Of a stretch of 64,000 nt of DNA, positions 46,426 through 54,470 are shown piece after piece. Each line of letters begins with the position of its first letter. Within the stretch, counting starts at the first letter, position 1. The position numbers and the translations under genes were made by a program. The DNA is from Mesorhizobium sp. CAU 1732 (GTDB taxonomy: Bacteria > Pseudomonadota > Alphaproteobacteria > Rhizobiales > Rhizobiaceae). The stretch is taken from assembly GCF_039888675.1 (NCBI RefSeq), contig NZ_JBDQQR010000001.1, forward strand, positions 1,550,001 to 1,614,000, read 5' to 3'. The notes beneath the pieces were generated by a model that was not told where the DNA came from, did no database searches, and saw nothing but the letters and a program-made list of their open reading frames with translations.

Positions 46426-47316
46426 ATGAGCAAAGCGGTTGCCTGGGACGATCAGCGGATATTTCTGGCGGTGCTGGAGGAGGGCAGCCTTTCGGCCGCG
46501 GCGCGGCGGCTCGGCCTGTCGCATCCCACGGTGCGCAGCCGCATCGAGGCGTTGGAAGCGGAGTTGGGGACGGTTCTCTTCACCCGATCGGTGAACGGGC
46601 TGACCCCGACCGAAACCGCCGAGACACTGCGCGATCCGGCACGCGCCATGGCGATGGCGTCGGATTTGTTCGTCCGGCAGGCATCCGCGCCGAGTGGCGA
46701 GGCGGCAGGCACGGTGCGCATCAGCGTGCCGGAATTCATGGGGGTCGAGGTCATTCCGGCGATGCTCGTACGGCTGCGCGAGATGCATCCGGCGATCCGG
46801 ATCGAATTGTCGCTGAGCAATGCACCGGCGGACCTGCTGGCGCAGGAAGTCGATGTCGCGGTGCGGACGGTGCAGCCGAAGCAGGAGGCGTTGGTGGCGC
46901 GCAAGGTCGCTTCGATCCCGCTCGGCCTGTTCGCATCACCAAGCTATGTCGAGCGGCGGGGCAGTCCGGCCAGCCTTGCCGATATGGCGAGCCATGACAT
47001 CATCGGGCCTGACCGGAGCCGGAGCGATCTTGCGGTCGCGGAGAAGCTCGGTCCCGCCTTTTCGCGTGACCGTCTGGTGTTGCGAACCGACAGCCACCCG
47101 GCGCAACTGGCCGCTGCCCGCGCCGGTCTCGGCATCTCCGCCGCGCAGGTGCCGGTCGGCGAGGCCGACCCGCGACTGGTCCGCATCCTGCCGGACTTCA
47201 CCTTCTTCATGCTGGATACCTGGATCGTCACCCACGAGAACCTGGCGCGGGTTCCGCGCGTGCGGGCGGTGTTCGATTCGCTGGTGGAGTCGTTCAGGAT
47301 GGGGGGACGGCGGTGA
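46426..47316 (+). CDS. LysR-family transcriptional regulator
   Basis: A 296-residue LysR regulator. The N-terminal winged helix (about 8-65) has SLSAAARRLGLSHPTVRSRI. The effector domain (about 95-290) has the usual DVAVRTVQPKQEALVARKV segment. It is divergent from the epimerase-membrane protein operon with a 103-bp gap. That gap holds a partly symmetrical ACTATTAG/CTAGTAAT region (about 46398-46419), a likely LysR box, so this regulator probably controls that operon. Confidence 0.9.
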   Translation: MSKAVAWDDQRIFLAVLEEGSLSAAARRLGLSHPTVRSRIEALEAELGTVLFTRSVNGLTPTETAETLRDPARAMAMASDLFVRQASAPSGEAAGTVRISVPEFMGVEVIPAMLVRLREMHPAIRIELSLSNAPADLLAQEVDVAVRTVQPKQEALVARKVASIPLGLFASPSYVERRGSPASLADMASHDIIGPDRSRSDLAVAEKLGPAFSRDRLVLRTDSHPAQLAAARAGLGISAAQVPVGEADPRLVRILPDFTFFMLDTWIVTHENLARVPRVRAVFDSLVESFRMGGRR

Positions 47317-47597
47317 GCGCGCGAAAGGCCGCGAAGACCTTTGCGATAGATAGTAGAGAAATGGTGAGGCCCACGGCGCCTAAACGAAGGGCGCAAAAGC
47401 GTCTTCACGGAAGCAAGAAGCGCCTGTGAATCACGGGTGGACAGAAAATTTAGGGCTTGCAAGATTTGTTCTTCGTCCGTTCCAATGAAAACGGCGGTGA
47501 TTCCACCACGAATCACCGCCGTTAATGCAACCAGCCATAGGACGGCTAGGCACATGAAGAACAATCGCCACACTAAATTTCTGGCCGATTTCGTCAA
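47317..47597 (-). CDS. Possible small membrane protein or gene fragment
   Basis: The frame from TTG 47597 (AGGA 5 nt upstream) begins TKSARNLVWRLFFMCLAVLW, a basic start followed by one membrane helix (about 8-32), then a short soluble part. The open frame continues without a stop into the 3' end of the LysR gene on the opposite strand (to 46944), so its true end is unclear; the coordinates given stop at the LysR gene. It may be a remnant of a longer gene. Confidence 0.3.
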
Positions 47598-47630
47598 GCC
47601 GTCCTGTGGGGCAAATCACAGGAACGGAAT
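47317..47630. other. 314-bp gap at the start of the accessory patch
   Basis: This stretch has lower GC than its neighbours. It contains no strong gene on the plus strand. On the minus strand a frame starting at TTG 47597 encodes a plausible signal-anchor (see next entry). No insertion sequence ends, tRNA fragments or direct repeats were seen. Confidence 0.5.
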
Positions 47631-47930
47631 ATGTCTAACTTCATCCTCACTTACGACCTGAATAGGTCTCGCCCCACTCATGGGCAGATGGACAGCCATC
47701 TGCTGGCGCTAGGACCAAACTTTGTGTGCGTCCGTATTCTAGAGTCTGTGTGGTATATCGCGGGTCCAACAAACTCGGTCCAACTGCGGGAATATACCCA
47801 GCGCATCCTGACCGATAACGATCTCCTGATCGTGGTTGAGGCATCAAACGCAGCATGGACATGCCTCCTCGTCAATGGTGACCAGTTCAAAGCAACCTTT
47901 GAAGCCAATCAGCGCCGGTTGGCAGCCTGA
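47631..47930 (+). CDS. SinR/Cas2-like ferredoxin-fold small protein
   Basis: A 99-residue protein starting MSNFILTYDLNRSRPTHGQM, with ILESVWYIAGP in the middle and LLIVVEASNAAW later. This is the pattern of the SinR/Cas2-like superfamily (ferredoxin fold, first strand with a YDL motif, as in Cas2 and VapD). It is not a functional Cas2 by context: no CRISPR repeats, cas1 or other cas genes are here. Such orphan proteins are common in phages and mobile regions. Its 3' end overlaps the small minus-strand gene by 22 bp. Confidence 0.6.
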   Translation: MSNFILTYDLNRSRPTHGQMDSHLLALGPNFVCVRILESVWYIAGPTNSVQLREYTQRILTDNDLLIVVEASNAAWTCLLVNGDQFKATFEANQRRLAA

Positions 47931-48061
47931 TCCTCTTTGGCCGGTGGCTTCCTAGACGCATCCTCGCCCTTCCCGGTCTTTGGTCCGGGAGGGGTCTTCA
48001 ACAGGCGGCGCAAGACCTCGTCGCCCTTTTCCTGGTCTTTGTCTTTGGGGGCTTCTGACAT
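47909..48061 (-). CDS. Small hydrophilic protein (KGDEVLRRLLKTPP motif)
   Basis: A 50-residue protein that begins MSEAPKDKDQEKGDEVLRRL and continues LKTPPGPK, very rich in Lys, Asp, Glu and Pro. The KGDEVLxRxLxTPP pattern recurs in short hypothetical proteins across bacteria, which supports coding despite the size. Its ATG (48061-48059) shares two bases with the ATG of the divergent gene at 48060. Function unknown. Confidence 0.6.
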   Translation of the reverse strand: MSEAPKDKDQEKGDEVLRRLLKTPPGPKTGKGEDASRKPPAKEDQAANRR

Positions 48062-48686
48062 GACACGACCCTTCGACGCTAAAGCAATACCGAAATGCCA
48101 CGACCGCCTGTCAAAGGCAAAGCAGGCACTGCAACATTGCCGCAGCGCTAGGAACTTTGCCGATTTCGCAAGTCACTGGTCATCCTTCCTGATCCACACT
48201 GGTAGCATAATCAACGCCGTTGAGGCGGGTTCCAAGCAGACCCCACAAGGTCGCCAATGGCATGGCGGCATCAAGCGCGAAGGCCGGAAAGACCCACTGT
48301 TGCGCTATTTTTTTCAAGCACGAAACGCCGAAGAGCACGCCCTCGACCCTACGACTGAACACCAACAGCCCGGTATCGGGATTGGCGCGGGTGGGGAGAG
48401 CATCTACATCAAGGAATTCACTCCGGATCAGGCGTTCTTTCAAAATCCTGAAAAAGCGATCCAAGGCCGCATTTGGCGCACCGCTGACGGCAAGCCTCCT
48501 ACAATCGTACACACTCCCGGAGGGCCACAGCTGCTCACGGTGAAGGACGACCGCTATGGCGAAGCTTTTCCGCCCCCGACGGAGCATATGGGTAAACCAC
48601 TCGCGAAAACCGACCCTGTCTATGTCGCCGAGCGCTATATCGAGTATCTTGAACAACTCGTTCAAAAGGCATCCGATTTAAGCTGA
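48060..48686 (+). CDS. Hypothetical protein in accessory patch
   Basis: A 208-residue soluble protein. The N-terminal half looks helical (CHDRLSKAKQALQHCRSARN, FLIHTGSIINAVEAGSK) and contains LLRYFFQARNAEEHA, where an R-x(4-6)-H layout recalls HEPN-type helical domains, but I cannot confirm it. The second half is beta-rich. I prefer ATG 48060; the frame is open from 47937. Codon use and GC are lower than those of the flanking core genes. It might belong to a mobile or defence-related cassette. Confidence 0.6.
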   Translation: MTRPFDAKAIPKCHDRLSKAKQALQHCRSARNFADFASHWSSFLIHTGSIINAVEAGSKQTPQGRQWHGGIKREGRKDPLLRYFFQARNAEEHALDPTTEHQQPGIGIGAGGESIYIKEFTPDQAFFQNPEKAIQGRIWRTADGKPPTIVHTPGGPQLLTVKDDRYGEAFPPPTEHMGKPLAKTDPVYVAERYIEYLEQLVQKASDLS

Positions 48687-48847
48687 GCGCGCTTTTCGAT
48701 CTCCATAGCTAGGTAGATTGCCTCCAAAATGTCCGCCATGCGGCGGCCAAAGCGCATGTCCCGCAACTCCAAAGTGCCCGCCGCGATCATCTCGGGCGTT
48801 ATCTCAATTCCGTTTTCAGTACCGGCCTGTCGCGAATCATTTCGCAT
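48662..48847 (-). CDS. Small hypothetical protein, phage/mobile-type
   Basis: A 61-residue protein with the segment GIEITPEMIAAGTLELRDMRFGRRMADILEAIYLAMEIE. The ITPEMIxAG start and C-terminal helix are typical of short proteins found in prophage-like regions of Hyphomicrobiales. I use ATG 48847; the frame extends 9 codons further. Its end overlaps the upstream plus-strand gene by 25 bp. Function unknown. Confidence 0.5.
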   Translation of the reverse strand: MRNDSRQAGTENGIEITPEMIAAGTLELRDMRFGRRMADILEAIYLAMEIEKRAQLKSDAF

Positions 48848-48987
48848 TTTCGATCCTAGTACGTAAGTATACAATTAGGAAAATAATCCTTGACGGCGTG
48901 ACGGAGCTTTGGTAGTGTCTGGCTATCGTCGGAGAATTGCGCCTGAGGGCGAACTCTTCGGGTTTTCCCAAGCGGATTTCTCATCTC

Positions 48988-49620
48988 ATGACAAAAAGCA
49001 CAGGCAAGCGGCGGCCGATCTCGGCTGCGCAATGGCTGGCCGCGCGTGTCGTTTCGGAAGAGCTGCCCGTGCTCCGTGTAAGGGTCGCGGCGATGCTGGG
49101 CTGCAACGTCAGAACGGTACGTGCACGCGCTGCCAAGGAGGGTTGGAAGCGGCCCGACGACCGGTATTTCAAGATTCGTAGCGTCCACAGCAGACCAGTG
49201 ACGTGCGCGACCGGGGGCAACGAAGGTGAAACTCCGGAGGCAACGGACAATGACGTCCGGGTCGGGGCCATGCCTTGTGTCCAGAACCCTTCGTACCAGC
49301 CTTTGCCGGATATCCGGCAGGACGAAGACCCGGTCGCGGTGCTGGCGCGATGCGCGTCGTTCGTGGCGCGCCGTGTCGAGACCGTGATCGCGCTTGCCGA
49401 CAGCGGTGAGCCGATCGCCAAGACCGAGATCGATACGCTGGCCGCGATGATGCGGATGATGGAGCGCTGGGAGGCGCTCGCGGCGGAACGGGCGAAACAG
49501 GAAAAAGCCACCAATGACGAAGATCTGGCCGCCCTGCTCGGACGCATCAACAATCGCATTGTCGAGCTTGCACAGGACCTTGCAGGACAACTGGTCGCAA
49601 ACCGCGCTGTCGCCTGCTGA
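48988..49620 (+). CDS. GTA small-terminase-like protein (g1 position)
   Basis: A 210-residue protein with an N-terminal helix-turn-helix (about 10-50, ISAAQWLAARVVSEEL and LGCNVRTVRARAAKEGW) and a C-terminal helical region (about 115-205). It lies just before the large terminase, where small terminases (RcGTA g1) occur, and would recognise DNA for packaging. The start is ATG 48988. The 107-bp overlap with the terL frame suggests that one of the two starts is misjudged. Confidence 0.65.
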   Translation: MTKSTGKRRPISAAQWLAARVVSEELPVLRVRVAAMLGCNVRTVRARAAKEGWKRPDDRYFKIRSVHSRPVTCATGGNEGETPEATDNDVRVGAMPCVQNPSYQPLPDIRQDEDPVAVLARCASFVARRVETVIALADSGEPIAKTEIDTLAAMMRMMERWEALAAERAKQEKATNDEDLAALLGRINNRIVELAQDLAGQLVANRAVAC

Positions 49621-50878
49621 CGCGCGGCTGCTGCGGGGGGCGTGGATCAGCGAAGCGCGGCTGTCGCAATATCCGGTCGGGCTGGAGCTTTTCGGTCTTC
49701 CGCCCGTCGACAACTGGCTGGTGATCGGCGGACGCGGCTCGGGCAAGACGCGGCTGGGCGCGGAATGGGTGAACGCTCTGGCGCGCGGCCTGCCGCCCTT
49801 TGCGGGACACAACAGACACATGCGCATCGCGCTGGTGGGGGAGACCCTGGGCGACGTGCGCGAGGTGATGGTGGAGGGGGCGTCAGGAATTGCAGGCTGC
49901 GGCGGTGACGATCGTCCACGATACGAGCCGACGCGGCGCAGGTTGCTCTGGAGCAGCGGCGCGGTGGCGCAGGCGTTTTCCTCGGAAGACCCCGAAAGCC
50001 TTCGCGGGCCCCAGTTCGAGGCTGCCTGGTGCGACGAGCTGGCGAAATGGAAGAACGCCGAAGCCTGCTTCGACATGCTCCAGTTCGGGCTGCGGCTGGG
50101 CGAGCGGCCGCGACAGCTCGTGACCACGACGCCGCGCGCGACGCCGCTGCTCAAGCGGCTGATGAGCGATGACAGTTTTACGCTGACGCGGATGCGGACG
50201 GACGAGAATGCGCAGAACCTCGCAGCCGGGTTCATCGACACGATCCGTGGGCGCTACGCCGGATCGCGGCTCGGCCGGCAGGAACTCGACGGCGAACTGA
50301 TCGAGGATCGCGCCGACGCGCTTTGGACGCGCTCTGGCCTCGAGGCGATGGACGGGGCGCATGGGCAGCTCTCGCGCATCGTCGTCGCTGTGGACCCGCC
50401 GGCGACGTCGCGGCGGAATTCGGATGCGTGCGGCATCGTCGTGGCGGGGCTGGACGGACAGGGCCGCGCTGTCGTGCTGCAGGACGGGACGATTTCAGCG
50501 GCACGGCCGCAGGACTGGGCGGCGCGCGCGATCGCGCTGTTCCACGCACACGAGGCCGACTGCATCGTCGCCGAGGTCAACCAGGGCGGCGAGATGGTCA
50601 CCGCCGTGCTGCGCACCATCGACGCCAGCGTGCCAGTCAGGGCGGTGCGGGCCACGCGGGGCAAATGGCTGCGCGCCGAGCCGGTCGCAGCACTCTATGC
50701 GCAGGGCCGGGTGGTTCATGCGGGCCGTTTCGCCAAGCTCGAGGACGAGATGTGCGATTTCGGTCCTGACGGGCTGTCGGGCGGGCGCTCGCCGGACCGG
50801 GTCGACGCGCTCGTCTGGGCGGTGACGGACCTTCTGCTCGGCCGACAGGATCGGCCGCGAATTCGCAACCTTAGCTGA
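49514..50878 (+). CDS. GTA large terminase (TerL)
   Basis: DNA-packaging motor of the gene transfer agent: ATPase with Walker A GGRGSGKT (72-79) and a C-terminal nuclease domain with AVDPPATSRR, AEVNQGG and SPDRVDALVWAV. The 454-residue length is normal, so the gene looks intact. The reported start (49514) overlaps g1 by 107 bp, and a TTG near 49574 could be the true one. Together with the following genes it shows the standard alphaproteobacterial GTA order. Confidence 0.9.
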   Translation: MTKIWPPCSDASTIALSSLHRTLQDNWSQTALSPADARLLRGAWISEARLSQYPVGLELFGLPPVDNWLVIGGRGSGKTRLGAEWVNALARGLPPFAGHNRHMRIALVGETLGDVREVMVEGASGIAGCGGDDRPRYEPTRRRLLWSSGAVAQAFSSEDPESLRGPQFEAAWCDELAKWKNAEACFDMLQFGLRLGERPRQLVTTTPRATPLLKRLMSDDSFTLTRMRTDENAQNLAAGFIDTIRGRYAGSRLGRQELDGELIEDRADALWTRSGLEAMDGAHGQLSRIVVAVDPPATSRRNSDACGIVVAGLDGQGRAVVLQDGTISAARPQDWAARAIALFHAHEADCIVAEVNQGGEMVTAVLRTIDASVPVRAVRATRGKWLRAEPVAALYAQGRVVHAGRFAKLEDEMCDFGPDGLSGGRSPDRVDALVWAVTDLLLGRQDRPRIRNLS

Positions 50879-50890
50879 ACGGAACGGATC

Positions 50891-52063
50891 ATGGGATGGA
50901 AATGGCCATGGGCGAAGAGCCCGGGCGATGCGGATCTGCGCGTCGAACGCAAGAGTGCCGGCGGCTACGGCTTCGTGGCGCTGCATACGCAAAGCGAGGC
51001 GGCGTGGACGCGGCCGGACTATGCCGCGCTCGCCCGCGAGGGGTTCATGCGCAACCCGGTCGTGCACCGCTCGGTGCGGCTGATTTCGGAAGCGGCGGCG
51101 GCGATGCCGTGGCTGCTCTTCGAGGGCGCGCAGGAGCGCAGCGATCATCCGCTGCTGGCGATGCTCAGGCAGCCGAACCCGCGCGCGGGCGGTGTGGCGT
51201 TTCTCGAGGCGCTGTACGGACATCTCCTGATGTCGGGCAACGCCTATGTCGAACTCGTCGAGGCCGGCGATGCGCGCGAACTGCATCTTCTGAGACCGGA
51301 CAGGGTGGCCGTGGTGGCGGACGGGTCCGGGTGGCCGATGGCGATCGAGCATCGCGAAGGCAGCGCAAAGCGGCGCATCGCGCTCTCCGGTGACGGGGAG
51401 GGCGGGGCGCTGCACCTGACGCTGTTCCATCCGCTGGACGATCACTACGGATTTCCGCCGTTGCAGGCGGCGCTGATGGCGCTCGACATCCACAATGCGG
51501 CCGCGCGCTGGAACAAGGCGCTGCTCGACAATTCGGCACGCCCCTCCGGTGCGCTGGTCTATGCGCCGAAGGAGGGCGGCAACCTCAGCGAAGACCAGTA
51601 TGAGCGGCTCAAGACGGAGCTGGAGGAGGGCTATTCCGGCGCGACGCGGGCCGGTCGTCCGATGCTGCTGGAGGGCGGGCTCGACTGGAAGGCGATGGGC
51701 CTGACGCCCAAGGACATGGATTTCATCGAGGCCAAGAACGCCGCGAGCCGCGACATCGCGCTCGCTTTCGGGGTGCCGCCGATGGTCCTCGGCATTCCCG
51801 GCGACAACACCTACGCGAACTATCAGGAGGCCAACCGCGCCTTCTACCGCATGACAGTCATGCCGCTGGTGACGCGGACGGCGTCCGAACTGTCCGGCTG
51901 GCTCGGACCGCGCTTCGGGCCGGATTTGCGCCTGACCTTCGATGCGGACCAGATCGACGGGCTGGCGATGGAACGCGCGGCGGTCTGGGAGCGGGTCGGC
52001 GCGGCCGATTTCCTGTCGGAAGACGAAAAGCGCGAGGCGGTCGGATACGGCCCCCGCGCATGA
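50891..52063 (+). CDS. GTA portal protein (HK97-type)
   Basis: A 390-residue portal through which DNA enters the head. Motifs such as YAALAREGFMRNPVVHRSV and LGIPGDNTYANYQEANRAFY are typical of phage portal family HK97. It starts 12 bp after TerL and ends with a TGA overlapping a possible start of the next gene. Full length for the family. Confidence 0.92.
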   Translation: MGWKWPWAKSPGDADLRVERKSAGGYGFVALHTQSEAAWTRPDYAALAREGFMRNPVVHRSVRLISEAAAAMPWLLFEGAQERSDHPLLAMLRQPNPRAGGVAFLEALYGHLLMSGNAYVELVEAGDARELHLLRPDRVAVVADGSGWPMAIEHREGSAKRRIALSGDGEGGALHLTLFHPLDDHYGFPPLQAALMALDIHNAAARWNKALLDNSARPSGALVYAPKEGGNLSEDQYERLKTELEEGYSGATRAGRPMLLEGGLDWKAMGLTPKDMDFIEAKNAASRDIALAFGVPPMVLGIPGDNTYANYQEANRAFYRMTVMPLVTRTASELSGWLGPRFGPDLRLTFDADQIDGLAMERAAVWERVGAADFLSEDEKREAVGYGPRA

Positions 52064-52092
52064 CGGCATCCATGACGAGAGGCACGAAGCAG

Positions 52093-52437
52093 ATGAACGA
52101 AGCAGCCTGGCTGTGGGTGGCGAAAGCGGCCGGCGCGGTTGCCGGTTCGGCGATCTCGCTTGCCTACATCCTCCCGGCCGAGAAGCGCGAGGCGGGCATC
52201 CGCTTCGCGATCGGCCTCGTATGCGGATTGGTGTTCGGCGGAACGGCAGGCCTCAAGATCGCGGTCGAACTCGGCATCGAGAATACGCTCGGTCCGTTCG
52301 AACTGGTTCTGATGGGGTCCGCTGCGGCGAGCCTCTGCGCCTGGTGGGCGCTGGGCATGCTGATGCGCGCATTCACGGGAAAATCCGTCGCGAAAACCGA
52401 CAGCGATCACAAGCGGAGCATCACCGATGAGACATGA
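52093..52437 (+). CDS. GTA DUF6107 small membrane protein
   Basis: A 114-residue membrane protein with three hydrophobic segments (about 4-25, 36-58 and 72-96), as in the DUF6107 proteins that lie between portal and protease in rhizobial GTAs. I start at ATG 52093 (GAGAGGCACGAAGCAG upstream); ATG 52060 would give 11 more residues and couple it to the portal stop. It overlaps the protease gene by 11 bp. Function unknown. Confidence 0.8.
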   Translation: MNEAAWLWVAKAAGAVAGSAISLAYILPAEKREAGIRFAIGLVCGLVFGGTAGLKIAVELGIENTLGPFELVLMGSAAASLCAWWALGMLMRAFTGKSVAKTDSDHKRSITDET

Positions 52438-53110
52438 CGGCCCGGTCGCGGGCATCGAGCGAAAATTCGTCGACGCGCAGATCGGCGCCGTCGAGGCGGA
52501 TGGGACGTTTTCCGGTTACGCGAGCCTGTTCGGCAAGGCCGATCTGGCCCGGGACGTGGTGGAGAAGGGCGCGTTCGAAAAAGCGTTGCGCACCAGAGGC
52601 GCGGGCGGCGTGCGCATGCTGTTCCAGCACGATCCCGGCCAGCCGATCGGGGTGTGGACCGAATTGCGGGAGGACGCGCGCGGCCTGTTCGTGCGCGGGC
52701 GTCTCTCACAGGGCGTGGCACGGGCGCGCGAGGTGCGCGAACTGATGCGCGCCGGCGCGCTCGACGGACTTTCGATCGGCTTCCGCACGGTGAAGGCCTC
52801 GAAGGACCGACAAGCCGGCGTGCGGCGCATCGTCGAGGCGGACCTCTGGGAAATCTCGGTCGTGACGTTTCCGATGCTGCCCGGCGCCCGCGTCGACAGC
52901 GTCAAGGGCGCACGCACGCTCCCCTCGGTGAGGGAATTCGAACGGTGGCTGACGCGGGACGCGAAGCTGACCAGAGGGGAAGCCCGCACCGTCATCGCGC
53001 GCGGCTTCTCCGACCTCGTGCGCGAGCGGGACGCCGCGCCTGGAACCCCCGAAAGCCTGGTGGAACGCATCCGCCGGGCAACGCGCATGTTGAAACAAGA
53101 GGAACGCTGA
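52427..53110 (+). CDS. GTA prohead protease (HK97 family)
   Basis: A 227-residue serine protease that trims the capsid during head maturation. The catalytic histidine is in FQHDPGQP (about residue 67) and the serine is in LDGLSIGFRT (about 117). ISVVTFPMLPGA is the usual segment before the C-terminal helical part. It sits directly ahead of the capsid gene with no gap. Confidence 0.92.
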   Translation: MRHDGPVAGIERKFVDAQIGAVEADGTFSGYASLFGKADLARDVVEKGAFEKALRTRGAGGVRMLFQHDPGQPIGVWTELREDARGLFVRGRLSQGVARAREVRELMRAGALDGLSIGFRTVKASKDRQAGVRRIVEADLWEISVVTFPMLPGARVDSVKGARTLPSVREFERWLTRDAKLTRGEARTVIARGFSDLVRERDAAPGTPESLVERIRRATRMLKQEER

Positions 53111-54364
53111 ATGACGATCACACAGACCGCACCCGAGACGAAATCCGACGCCGGCTATTCGGGCCTGTCGGACAGTTTCGACGAGTTCATGACGACCTTC
53201 ACGGATTTCCGCGAGGCAAACGACCAGCGCCTGGCGCAGATGGAACGGCGCATGAGCGCCGACGTGATCACCACGGAAAAGGTCGATCGCATCTCCGACG
53301 CGCTCGACCAGCAGAAGAAGGCGCTGGATACGCTGGTGATCAAGGGCGTTCGCCCGGCACTTGGCCGGACCGCCAAATCCGGCTCGGGCTCGCCGGAACA
53401 CAAGCAGGCGTTCGAGGCCTATGTACGCACCGGCGACGACCGCCTGCTTCGCTCGCTGGAAAGCAAGGCGATGTCCTACGGCTCCGGCCAGGACGGCGGC
53501 TATCTCGTGCCCGACGAGGTCGAGACGGAAATCGGCCGCCGCCTTGCGGTGATCTCGCCGATCCGTTCGATCGCCTCGGTCAGGCAGGTGTCCGGCGCGG
53601 TGCTGAAGAAGCCGTTCATGGTCTTCGGTCCCGCGGTGGGCTGGGTGGCCGAGACGGCCGCGCGTCCGCAGACCAATTCGCCGACGCTGGACGAGATGCA
53701 GTTTCCGACCGCCGAACTCTACGCGATGCCGGCGGCGACCGCATCGCTGCTCGAAGACAGCATCGTCGATCTCGACCAGTGGATCGCATCCGAGGTGGAG
53801 GTCGCGTTTGCGGAACAGGAGGGGGCGGCCTTCGTCAATGGCGACGGAACGGGCAAGCCGCGCGGCCTCCTCGATTACGACCAGGTGAACGAGACGAGCT
53901 GGGTCTGGGACAGGATCGGTTACGTGCCGACCGGTGTGGCCGGTGAACTGCCGGCAACCGCTTCGTCCGACAAGCTGATCGATGCGGTCTATGCGCTCAA
54001 GGCGGGGTATCGCCAGAATGCGAACTGGGTGATGAACCGTAAGACGCAGGCGACGATCCGCAAGCTCAAGGACGCGGACGGAAACTATCTGTGGCAGCCG
54101 CCCGCGACCCCCGGCTCCCGCGCCATGCTGATGGGCTTCGGTCTCGTCGAGGCCGAGGAGATGCCGGATATCGGCGTCGATGCGACGCCGATCGCGTTCG
54201 GCGACTTCCAGCGCGGTTACCTGATCGTCGATCGGGCGGGCGTGCGCGTGCTGCGCGATCCGTATTCCGCCAAGCCGTATGTGCTGTTCTACACGACGAA
54301 GCGCGTGGGCGGCGGCGTCCAGGATTTCGACGCGATCAAGCTCCTGAAGTTCAGCGTGTCCTGA
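53111..54364 (+). CDS. GTA major capsid protein (HK97 fold)
   Basis: A 417-residue HK97-type major capsid protein. The N-terminal coiled-coil scaffold (about 1-100) is followed by the shell domain with SYGSGQDGGYLVPDEVETEI and the E-loop region. The C-terminal part (ILxAxxVGGGVQDFDAIKLL-like ending) is complete. It starts one base after the protease stop and is followed by a strong hairpin. The length suggests a still functional gene. Confidence 0.93.
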   Translation: MTITQTAPETKSDAGYSGLSDSFDEFMTTFTDFREANDQRLAQMERRMSADVITTEKVDRISDALDQQKKALDTLVIKGVRPALGRTAKSGSGSPEHKQAFEAYVRTGDDRLLRSLESKAMSYGSGQDGGYLVPDEVETEIGRRLAVISPIRSIASVRQVSGAVLKKPFMVFGPAVGWVAETAARPQTNSPTLDEMQFPTAELYAMPAATASLLEDSIVDLDQWIASEVEVAFAEQEGAAFVNGDGTGKPRGLLDYDQVNETSWVWDRIGYVPTGVAGELPATASSDKLIDAVYALKAGYRQNANWVMNRKTQATIRKLKDADGNYLWQPPATPGSRAMLMGFGLVEAEEMPDIGVDATPIAFGDFQRGYLIVDRAGVRVLRDPYSAKPYVLFYTTKRVGGGVQDFDAIKLLKFSVS

Positions 54365-54408
54365 CGTCCGGCACGCGGGAAACCCCTCCCGCGCATCGGA
54401 TGCACTGC

Positions 54409-54438
54409 GACGGCCCCGGCCTCTCCTCCGGGGCCGTC
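54409..54438 (+). terminator. Strong hairpin between capsid and connector genes of the GTA
   Basis: GACGGCCCCGG-CCTCTCCT-CCGGGGCCGTC is a perfect 11-bp stem, located 45 bp after the capsid stop and 33 bp before the g6 start. A weak T-rich tail (GTTCGTTT) follows. It probably attenuates transcription or protects the abundant capsid mRNA. Confidence 0.6.
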
Positions 54439-54470
54439 GTTCGTTTCAGACGTCAACAGCGAGGTGTCGA

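Noticed and set aside
47631-47930. A CRISPR-Cas adaptation gene
   Set aside because: No direct repeats, leader or other cas genes within the region; only the fold class is shared.
52654-53946. A 430-codon plus-strand frame inside the protease-capsid genes
   Set aside because: It is a shifted frame over two well-defined structural genes.
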